Assembly (NCBI GenBank): GCA_964384025.1
Contig: CAYLJJ010000191.1
Span: 1-5,807, forward strand
DNA length: 5,807 nucleotides
Source: CAYLJJ01 sp964384025
GTDB lineage: Bacteria > Myxococcota_A > Bradymonadia > UBA7976 > UBA1532
Direction: 5' to 3'
The notes beneath the pieces are model-generated. The model was not told the DNA's origin. It worked only from the letters and a program-made list of their open reading frames with translations, and ran no database searches. Position 1 is the stretch's first letter. Each line of letters begins with the position of its first letter. Below, piece after piece: positions 1 to 4,989 of the stretch. Both the position numbers and the translations under genes were made by a program.

Positions 1-1
1 A

Positions 2-1102
2 TGGTGTCAACTCATCTCTGCTTACTCGATCCCTCAGAATGGATCGCACCTAGATTTTCCTTCCGACAGGGGCTTGGATCTGGTGGCTCTGGGCACCATC
101 GCCGATGTCGCCTCTCTCTCCTTGGTTAACCGAGCCCTGGTGCGTCGGGGGCTGATGCAGATGAAAGAGCGGCCCAGGACAGGGCTGGCTGCCTTAATGA
201 AGCTCTGTCGTGTTCACCCTCGGAGCTTGAGCGCCCGTGATCTGGGTTTTCGACTGGCCCCTCGTCTCAACGCGGCGGGGCGTATGGGTGATGCAGATCC
301 AGCCCTCAAGCTGCTCATCTGTAAAGAACCCTCGCTGGCCTGGGGCTTCGCTCATCAGCTGGAGGACCTCAACAGAGAGCGTAGGTCCATTGAGCAGCTG
401 ATCAGCGCAGAGGCGATCCAGAGGGTCGAGCAGAGCCCGGCGCTTGAGGAGATCCTGATCCTCAGTGGAGAAGAGTGGCATCTAGGAGTTTTGGGGATCG
501 TCGCCTCTCGTCTTGTGGAGCGCTTTCAGCGCCCCGCCATCCTGTTGGGGAGAGATGGCGATCGCTATAAAGGCAGCGCTCGCAGCCTCAGTGGCTTGGA
601 TATCAAAAGCATCCTGGACAAAGTCTCAGAACATTTAGAGCGCTATGGAGGCCACAGCGCGGCGGTGGGGCTGAGCCTCTCTGTCGAAGCGCTCCCTGCG
701 TTTAAAGCGGCGATCCGAGCAGAGCTAAAACAGCCTCGACCCCTCCCTCAAAAGCTTCGCAAGCGCTCGATAGATGCAGAAATCAACCTCACTCAGATCC
801 GCCCCTGGGAGATCAAAGCTCTAGAGCGCTTGGCTCCTTTTGGAGAGGGCAATCCCCCTCCGCTGCTTCTCGCTCGGGGGGTGAAGGCTCAGAGCTGCAC
901 CCTGCGCGGAGGGCACCTCAAGTTTAAGATCCCCTCCGCTTATCTGGAATGTGAGGCTCTCGGTTGGAATATGGCCAACCGCTGGAGCCTCACTGAGGGG
1001 GCCATTGATCTCCTCTTCAATCCCAGCTTGGAGTATTATCGAGGACGACAGAAGCTGATCTTGAGGATCAAGGATCTCAGGCCCACAAGGGGGCTCGGAT
1101 GA
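2..1102 (+). CDS. recJ: RecJ single-stranded-DNA-specific 5'-3' exonuclease, C-terminal part (5' end outside window)
   Basis: This is the C-terminal 366 codons of RecJ, the cytoplasmic 5'-3' single-strand exonuclease of recombination and mismatch repair. The frame is open from base 2, so the gene enters from the left; the TTG at 74 is an internal Leu codon, not a start. Visible family motifs, numbering from the first complete codon, are DLVALGTIADV (26-36, the last DHH-domain motif), RLNAAGR (88-94), WHLGVLGIVASR (159-170), KGSARS (190-195), GGHSAAVG (216-223, the DHHA1 signature) and PFGEGNP (279-285, start of the OB-like domain). Full RecJ is about 560-580 residues, so roughly 200 residues carrying the N-terminal DHH motifs lie upstream. 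No frameshift or missing motif is seen in the part present. The stop overlaps the next start (ATGA), which suggests translational coupling. Identification is very secure. Confidence 0.97.
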   Translation, partial: WCQLISAYSIPQNGSHLDFPSDRGLDLVALGTIADVASLSLVNRALVRRGLMQMKERPRTGLAALMKLCRVHPRSLSARDLGFRLAPRLNAAGRMGDADPALKLLICKEPSLAWGFAHQLEDLNRERRSIEQLISAEAIQRVEQSPALEEILILSGEEWHLGVLGIVASRLVERFQRPAILLGRDGDRYKGSARSLSGLDIKSILDKVSEHLERYGGHSAAVGLSLSVEALPAFKAAIRAELKQPRPLPQKLRKRSIDAEINLTQIRPWEIKALERLAPFGEGNPPPLLLARGVKAQSCTLRGGHLKFKIPSAYLECEALGWNMANRWSLTEGAIDLLFNPSLEYYRGRQKLILRIKDLRPTRGLG

Positions 1103-1377
1103 GAAAACGCCAGAGGAGACGAGGGAGCGGGGCACAGCCATCTAAGATCAACCTGAGCAACCTGTTTATCATCCTGCTGGGTCTAGCATTGATCTTGATC
1201 TACAAGGCGACCATGGGCGATCAGACCTTAGGTTTCCTAGACACCCTCGCGGGAGATCCCAACCAGGAGTTGCCCAAAGAGAGCGTCTTAAACCGCATGG
1301 AGATGGGCCTAAGAGAGGAGAAGAGCGCAGATGCCGCGCTTAAAGAGCGGAACCTCGCCCCCCCAGAAGGGCGCTGA
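1099..1377 (+). CDS. Small single-pass membrane protein of unknown function, between recJ and trmB
   Basis: I do not recognise this 92-residue protein. It opens with a strongly basic stretch (residues 2-8, RKRQRRR), then one hydrophobic helix at about 19-35 (LSNLFIILLGLALILIY). A polar, charged tail follows, rich in Glu and Lys. The positive-inside rule predicts a cytoplasmic N-terminus and an outward-facing tail of about 55 residues. The ATG lies in an ATGA overlap with the recJ stop. A purine-rich AAGGGGG (1087-1093) sits 5 nt upstream as ribosome binding site, so the start is well supported. Its last 47 nt overlap the start of trmB in another frame. The tight packing implies one transcript with both neighbours, but nothing in the sequence links its job to DNA repair or tRNA modification. 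That it is a real gene is likely; its function is unknown. Confidence 0.78.
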   Translation: MRKRQRRRGSGAQPSKINLSNLFIILLGLALILIYKATMGDQTLGFLDTLAGDPNQELPKESVLNRMEMGLREEKSADAALKERNLAPPEGR

Positions 1378-2014
1378 ACGCTGGCTCCTGAACCAGCGAC
1401 TCTTTGGAGATCTAAGCCAAGGGGGTCATCAACGGGTCCCTCTCCCTGAGGCGCTCCCCCTGGATTGGACCGAAGTTTTTGGGCGAGAGGCTCCTCTCGT
1501 CTTAGAGATCGGCTTTAACCGAGGGAAGTTTCTCTGTGCCCTGGCTGAGCGTTGGCCTGGACACAACTGCGTGGGCATTGAGCTGCGACGACGTTACCCC
1601 TGGCTTCTGGCTGAGCGATTCCTCAAGGAGGGAGGTCCTGAGAACCTCAAGATCATCTGGGGGGACGCCAAGCTTCTCAGCCCTGCCCTCTTCCCTCCAG
1701 GGAGCCTCAGCCAGCTCTTGATCACCTTCCCTGATCCCTGGTGGAAGAAGCGACACTTTAAACGCCGCCTGATCAGCTTTGAGTTCGCCCAGCGCATCCA
1801 AGAGCAGCTCCAGCCTGGGGGCCTTGTCTGGGTCAAGTCTGATGTTCCTGCCATCGCTGAGGAGATCCGTGAGGCGCTTGCGGAGGCTGGCCTTGAGGGT
1901 CCAGAGCCCTTTGCTCAGGAGGCTCTGCCTCTGACTCATCGAGAGCGCCGCTGTATCGAACAGGGGCTGCCGATCGAGCGTTTTTACTTCAGACGCAGCC
2001 TCAATCTAAGCTGA
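1331..2014 (+). CDS. trmB: tRNA (guanine-N7-)-methyltransferase TrmB
   Basis: TrmB uses S-adenosylmethionine to make m7G46 in the variable loop of tRNAs in the cytoplasm. At 227 residues it has the usual length. The diagnostic motifs are the SAM-binding LVLEIGFNRGKF (about 56-67), the FPDPWWKKRHFKRR block, and the C-terminal THRE with a following G-PIERFYF, which corresponds to the family TxxE motif. Motif I reads G-F-N-R-G where many relatives have GxGxG, a mild variation. The ATG at 1331 is the first possible ATG in this frame: an in-frame TAA stands at 1310-1312, and a GGAG (1317-1320) lies 10 nt upstream of the ATG. The first 47 nt overlap the upstream small membrane gene, so coupled translation is plausible. 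The 3' end overlaps the convergent 82-residue gene by 14 bp. Identification is secure. Confidence 0.96.
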   Translation: MPRLKSGTSPPQKGAERWLLNQRLFGDLSQGGHQRVPLPEALPLDWTEVFGREAPLVLEIGFNRGKFLCALAERWPGHNCVGIELRRRYPWLLAERFLKEGGPENLKIIWGDAKLLSPALFPPGSLSQLLITFPDPWWKKRHFKRRLISFEFAQRIQEQLQPGGLVWVKSDVPAIAEEIREALAEAGLEGPEPFAQEALPLTHRERRCIEQGLPIERFYFRRSLNLS

Positions 2015-2249
2015 AAATCTCCAGCCCTCGGATGGGAGTCCCAGCCAAGAGCGTGAGCAGCAGCAGCGAGAGACTGCTCAGGCTGAAGAAGATCCCAAAG
2101 CCGATGAAGAGGCTATCCAACTTGGGACGCTTTGAGAAAAACAGCGCGACGGCGACGCTCGAGAAAAGCAGGTTGGTGGCCAGGATCAGAAATAGGAGAT
2201 CACGATCCAGAGTAAAGGCCAGCGCCCAGAGAGGTCCAAAGCGTCTCAA
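2001..2249 (-). CDS. Small two-helix membrane protein coupled to the CPBP protease gene
   Basis: This is an unrecognised 82-residue hydrophobic protein. Two membrane helices are visible, about residues 18-38 and 47-69, joined by a short basic turn (SKRPKLD, 39-45). That turn and the short ends suggest a hairpin topology. It starts with TTG in a TTGA overlap with the stop of the protease gene, behind a strong GGAGGA site 3 nt upstream; both points favour a real, translationally coupled gene. Its last 14 bp overlap the 3' end of trmB on the other strand. Context suggests that the two membrane proteins are made together, perhaps as partner, regulator or substrate, but that is inference. Another possibility is that this reading frame is a remnant of a longer membrane protein. 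Function is unknown. Confidence 0.72.
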   Translation of the reverse strand: MRRFGPLWALAFTLDRDLLFLILATNLLFSSVAVALFFSKRPKLDSLFIGFGIFFSLSSLSLLLLTLLAGTPIRGLEIFSLD

Positions 2250-2869
2250 AGTTCCTCCGGAGTGAGAGGTCTGAGGAGATAGTGCAGGTTAAAATAGTTG
2301 ATGCTGAAGTGAGCTACGATGGGAGCAAAGAGGGAACCAAAGTTCTCAAAGAGCAGCCCAAAAGCAAAACCCATGAACACCGCTGCTAAGGTCCAGGGGA
2401 GCTGAAAGCGGCGTTGGGGGAGATGAGCAAGCCCAAAGAGCAGCGAGCTGGCGAAGAGGCCCACCTGGGGCTGAAGAAAGCCCCTAAAGAGCAGCTCCTC
2501 TCCCAAGGCACTCATCAGCGCTAAGCTTAGGAGCTGGGCTGTGCGCAGCATCTGGAGCTTCTCACGGAAGTCACGATCGAGGAGACGCCCCCACTCAAAA
2601 CGCCGCCCCAGCCACCGACTGAGGAGCACAGCAGAGAGCCCCAGGCTGAGCCCCGCTCCCAGCTCCCACTCTAAGGCAAAGAGACCTGGCCCCCAGAGGG
2701 CGGCCAGGGGCTGCCCTAAGGCCAGCTGGAGGAGGAGGGCGGTGCTCCCCATGATGAGATAGAAGAGGATCGGTGCCACAGCTGAGAGTCTAGCATTGAG
2801 ACTCTCCAGATGGAATGTTTGGCGTTGGAACTCAACCCCAACAGAATGCGAGCTTGACAAGACCCCCAA
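2246..2869 (-). CDS. CPBP-family (CAAX protease/Abi) intramembrane metalloprotease
   Basis: This is a polytopic membrane protein of 207 residues with the complete CPBP active-site pattern: EELLFRG (E124, E125, R129), FGLAH (F145, H149) and a third motif with H187 and N191 (HFSIN). In the family the two Glu and the His residues hold a metal and cut within the membrane. Members process prenylated or bacteriocin-type peptides, confer immunity or regulate membrane proteins; the substrate here cannot be told. Hydrophobic segments run through most of the protein, beginning about residue 30. The start is uncertain. TTG at 2869 gives the longest form, while TTG at 2860 has AGAGG 10 nt upstream and may be better. 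The first ATG (codon 40) would cut into the first helix. The gene is divergent from dksA and followed by a coupled small membrane gene. Confidence 0.9.
   Translation of the reverse strand: MGVLSSSHSVGVEFQRQTFHLESLNARLSAVAPILFYLIMGSTALLLQLALGQPLAALWGPGLFALEWELGAGLSLGLSAVLLSRWLGRRFEWGRLLDRDFREKLQMLRTAQLLSLALMSALGEELLFRGFLQPQVGLFASSLLFGLAHLPQRRFQLPWTLAAVFMGFAFGLLFENFGSLFAPIVAHFSINYFNLHYLLRPLTPEEL
2253..2258 (-). promoter_or_regulatory. Ribosome binding site of the 82-residue membrane protein gene
   Basis: On the minus strand this reads GGAGGA, a near-perfect anti-Shine-Dalgarno match, located inside the last codons of the protease gene and 3 nt before the TTG start at 2249. The spacing is on the short side. 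Because the TTG also overlaps the protease stop (TTGA), the arrangement fits re-initiation by ribosomes finishing the protease. It is the main reason for accepting a small gene with a TTG start. Confidence 0.7.
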
Positions 2870-2882
2870 TACCTCTTAAATT
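2854..2882 (+). promoter_or_regulatory. Sigma70-type promoter of dksA
   Basis: A perfect -35 hexamer TTGACA (2854-2859) is followed after 17 bp by TAAATT (2877-2882), a 4/6 match to the -10 consensus. A 16-bp spacer to TTAAAT is also possible. Transcription would begin near 2889, giving a leader of about 24 nt before the dksA ATG and excluding the TTG at 2886 as a start. The -35 element lies within, or at the edge of, the N-terminal codons of the divergent protease gene. Confidence 0.72.
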
Positions 2883-2892
2883 CCTTTGCCAA

Positions 2893-2898
2893 ATTCTA
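2893..2898 (-). promoter_or_regulatory. Possible -10 element for the divergent protease gene
   Basis: The minus strand reads TAGAAT here, a 5/6 match to the -10 consensus, placed so that transcription would start about 17-25 nt before the protease TTG candidates. No convincing -35 hexamer is seen at the right spacing, so this is only a candidate. If used, the two divergent promoters would overlap each other within about 45 bp. Confidence 0.3.
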
Positions 2899-2903
2899 CC
2901 CTT

Positions 2904-2908
2904 GGAGG
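2904..2908 (+). promoter_or_regulatory. Ribosome binding site of dksA
   Basis: GGAGG stands 4 nt before the ATG at 2913. Together with the promoter upstream it fixes the dksA start at this ATG rather than the in-frame TTG at 2886. Confidence 0.75.
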
Positions 2909-2912
2909 CTTA

Positions 2913-3320
2913 ATGGAGCGCGAAGCCCCTGAGTTTGAAGAGCCCTCAGAAGAGGTCCTGGAGCGGGAATTGGATCGCTTCCGCAAACTCCTCCTGGATG
3001 AGAAGAGTAAGCTGCTGCGCAACGCTCAGCGAACCCTCACCGAAGATATGACCCTCGATCAAGAGGATCTTCCTGATGAGATGGATCTAGCGACAGCGGA
3101 CTACAATCAATCCCTGGCTTTTCGCCTCAGGGGTCGTGAACGTCACCTGTTGGATAAGATCGAGGAGGCCCTTCAACGCCTGGACGACGATGAATACTTC
3201 TGGTGTAGAGCCTGTGAAACTTTTATAGGTATCAAGCGCTTACAAGCGCGGCCTGTCACCACCCTCTGTATCCGCTGCAAGGAACAACAGGAGCAGAAGG
3301 AGCGCGGCTACGCGGGCTGA
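2913..3320 (+). CDS. dksA: RNA polymerase-binding transcription factor DksA
   Basis: DksA enters the secondary channel of RNA polymerase and, with ppGpp, adjusts initiation at rRNA and other promoters during starvation. The 135-residue product has the full family layout. A helical region from about 13 leads into the coiled-coil tip PDEMDLA (54-60), whose D55, D58 and A60 match the essential D71, D74 and A76 of E. coli DksA. A second coiled-coil arm follows (about 66-92). The four-cysteine zinc finger is C98-x2-C101 and C119-x2-C122 around GIKRLQARP, with a C-terminal helix ending in YAG. All four cysteines are present, so this is the zinc-binding rather than the zinc-independent type. The glycine usually following the second Cys is Glu102. 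The ATG is chosen because of the promoter and GGAGG site. Its stop directly abuts the convergent channel gene. Confidence 0.96.
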   Translation: MEREAPEFEEPSEEVLERELDRFRKLLLDEKSKLLRNAQRTLTEDMTLDQEDLPDEMDLATADYNQSLAFRLRGRERHLLDKIEEALQRLDDDEYFWCRACETFIGIKRLQARPVTTLCIRCKEQQEQKERGYAG

Positions 3321-4394
3321 TCAGCTCTTTACATAAGCTTCTAGGCGTTCAATCGCATCCTTCTCGCCCAGGACCACAAGGGTCATTCCCTCTTGGAGCC
3401 GAAAGCTGGGTGGAGGGTTGAACTCGTAGTGTGCTCCCCCCTTACAGAGGATCGAGAGCACCAAGACGTTCACCTCTTGACGGATCCCTGAATCAGCGAG
3501 ATAGACCCCATCTAGGGGGCTCTGCTTGGGGATCAGGCACTCTCCTACAGTGAGGCTTCGATCTAGATCTCCGACCAAAAGATCGATAAAGCCCACCACG
3601 CTGGGCTTAAGCATCTCATTGGCCATCCTTCGCCCACCGATGCTGTTGGGGCTGACTACAGCGTTGGCACCTGCGTGGATCAGCTTACGTCCTGCACGCT
3701 CCCCTACAGCTCGGCTGACAATACGAAGCTCGGCGTTCATATCCCTCGCGGTCAGGGTGACAAAGAGGTTGTCTTGATCACTCTGTAAACAGGCGATGAT
3801 CCCCTTGGCGTGTTCGACCCTACACTCGATCAGGGTGAGATCTTCGGTCGCATCTCCGATGATCCCGATGAACTCTTCTCCTACATGACGTGAGAGAACA
3901 TGTAGATGCTCAGGGTCTCGCTCGATGACTACGGTGGGTGTACCCGACTCCAAGAGAATCTCGATAACACCTCGTCCTGTCTGACCTGCTCCACAGACAA
4001 TGTAGTGATCGCTCAAGTTTTTCAGCTGTCGTTTCATCTTCCGTCTCCAGATCACCTCTCTTAGATCTCCCTCAACGATAAAGGCGGTGAGGGCAGAGAG
4101 GGCATAGATGCTCACTCCAGTTCCAAGCAGCATCAAGAGCATGGTGAAGGGTCGTCCATACTCAAACTGGTGAACAGGGAGGATCTCTCCATAGCCGATG
4201 GTGGTTACCGTCAAGACAACCATATAGGCGCAGTCGATGAGGCTCCACTGTCCCTGGCCCATAATGAGATAGCCCAGGGTTCCGAAGATAAAGACCAGGG
4301 CGCCGGCCAAGGCGGCGATGAAGAGGCGGCGTCGAATGAGCACAGGGCTCTCTTCATCTGTGGGATAATAGAGTCGCTCTAGAGGAGATCTCAT
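3321..4394 (-). CDS. Two-helix potassium channel with RCK (TrkA-N/TrkA-C) regulatory domains
   Basis: This 357-residue inner-membrane potassium channel is of the MthK/Kch-like two-helix type. The first helix spans about 24-44. The pore loop carries the selectivity filter TVTTIGYGE (62-70), and the second helix spans about 83-107. A Rossmann-type RCK_N domain begins at about 129 with IVCGAGQTGRG (G135, G137, G140), followed by VVIERDPE and an RCK_C domain to the C-terminus. RCK domains gate the pore on binding ligands such as Ca2+, nucleotides or NAD(H); which applies here cannot be told. ATG at 4394 is preferred: the longer frame from TTG 4478 would overlap the upstream gene and adds no recognisable domain. 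The Shine-Dalgarno is weak (AGGA only 2 nt away, in a possible 4-bp hairpin). It lies 32 nt after the thioredoxin-like gene, probably in one transcript. Confidence 0.92.
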   Translation of the reverse strand: MRSPLERLYYPTDEESPVLIRRRLFIAALAGALVFIFGTLGYLIMGQGQWSLIDCAYMVVLTVTTIGYGEILPVHQFEYGRPFTMLLMLLGTGVSIYALSALTAFIVEGDLREVIWRRKMKRQLKNLSDHYIVCGAGQTGRGVIEILLESGTPTVVIERDPEHLHVLSRHVGEEFIGIIGDATEDLTLIECRVEHAKGIIACLQSDQDNLFVTLTARDMNAELRIVSRAVGERAGRKLIHAGANAVVSPNSIGGRRMANEMLKPSVVGFIDLLVGDLDRSLTVGECLIPKQSPLDGVYLADSGIRQEVNVLVLSILCKGGAHYEFNPPPSFRLQEGMTLVVLGEKDAIERLEAYVKS

Positions 4395-4426
4395 GGTCCT
4401 TTCTGTGGACGGTTGGCGAAGCTCGA

Positions 4427-4978
4427 TTAGGGTCTGCTCAGCCGCCTCAGATAATCGTAGAGGCGACCCTCTTCCCAACGTTGAGCATCGATCAGCCGCA
4501 GCCGCAGCTCTCCCTCCTGATCGACTACATAGGTCTCTGGGAGCTTCTCAGTACCGTAGCGTTGAGCCATACGCCCCCCTGGATCCAAACCCAGACGCAT
4601 ATTTGTACCCTTCTTGGCAAAGAAGGTGTCGAGTTCTGCCCAACCTTTATCTTGACTGACGCCCAAGATCTCCAACTTTCCCTGAGGGAAGCGCGCCTTA
4701 AGCCGCTCCAATTGAGGAATCTCTTCGCGGCAGGGAGAGCACCAGGTGGCGAAAAAGTGAATGAGGAGCAACTGACCTTGGAACTCTGCAAGCTTGATGG
4801 GCTGGCCTTCACGATCCAGCAGATCAAACGCTGGTGGGCTGCCCTCTCGGAGCTGAGCTTGATGACTCTGAAGGAGGAGTTGTTCGGAGGGGCTTTGCTC
4901 TAGACCCTCTTTAAGGAGCTGAAGCAGGCTGAAGAGGGCCCCCAGCGTGAGGATCCAGGAGAGGAGTCTCTGAGGCAT
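4427..4978 (-). CDS. TlpA/ResA-like membrane-anchored thioredoxin-fold thiol-disulfide oxidoreductase
   Basis: The product has 183 residues. An N-terminal hydrophobic segment (about 5-22) with Arg before it should act as a membrane anchor or uncleaved signal, placing the thioredoxin fold in the periplasm. The domain (about 47-175) carries the active site FATWCSPC (C80, C83), the following EEIPQLERL helix, and the cis-proline in KLPETYVVD (P147). TlpA/ResA proteins reduce disulfides in exported proteins, often apo-cytochrome c or cuproproteins; the target here is unknown and no cytochrome gene is nearby. No lipobox cysteine is seen. The ATG lies 11 nt after the stop of the tandem DsbA-like gene and lacks a visible Shine-Dalgarno site, so translation may depend on coupling. 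Together they look like two enzymes of one thiol-redox operon. Confidence 0.9.
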   Translation of the reverse strand: MPQRLLSWILTLGALFSLLQLLKEGLEQSPSEQLLLQSHQAQLREGSPPAFDLLDREGQPIKLAEFQGQLLLIHFFATWCSPCREEIPQLERLKARFPQGKLEILGVSQDKGWAELDTFFAKKGTNMRLGLDPGGRMAQRYGTEKLPETYVVDQEGELRLRLIDAQRWEEGRLYDYLRRLSRP

Positions 4979-4989
4979 CGCGTTTGAAG

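Noticed and set aside
74..76. TTG as a possible start of the recJ-like gene
   Set aside because: The same frame is open to the left edge and reads through as RecJ-like sequence; the DHH motifs must lie upstream, so this is an internal Leu codon.
1502..1939. 145-codon frame on the minus strand opposite trmB
   Set aside because: It is a shadow of a secure gene, with no hydrophobic pattern, motif or ribosome site of its own.
2032..2265. 77-codon basic frame on the plus strand after trmB
   Set aside because: It is Arg/Lys/Ser-rich, as expected for the antisense of a Leu/Phe-rich membrane protein; the minus-strand frame has the better start context and helices.
2886..2912. Nine-codon N-terminal extension of dksA from TTG 2886
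   Set aside because: It would begin at or before the predicted transcription start near 2889 and contains the GGAGG site of the ATG at 2913.
4397..4410. Small inverted repeat GTCC/GGAC before the channel start, as a terminator or regulatory hairpin
   Set aside because: It has only four base pairs, with a seven-base loop and no T-tract; it might shade the weak ribosome site but is too short to call.
4395..4478. 28-codon extension of the channel gene from TTG 4478
   Set aside because: It overlaps the end of the thioredoxin-like gene and adds no family feature; ATG 4394 gives a normal channel N-terminus.
4481..4903. 140-codon frame on the plus strand opposite the TlpA-like gene
   Set aside because: It lies wholly antisense to a gene with an intact active site and shows no recognisable domain.
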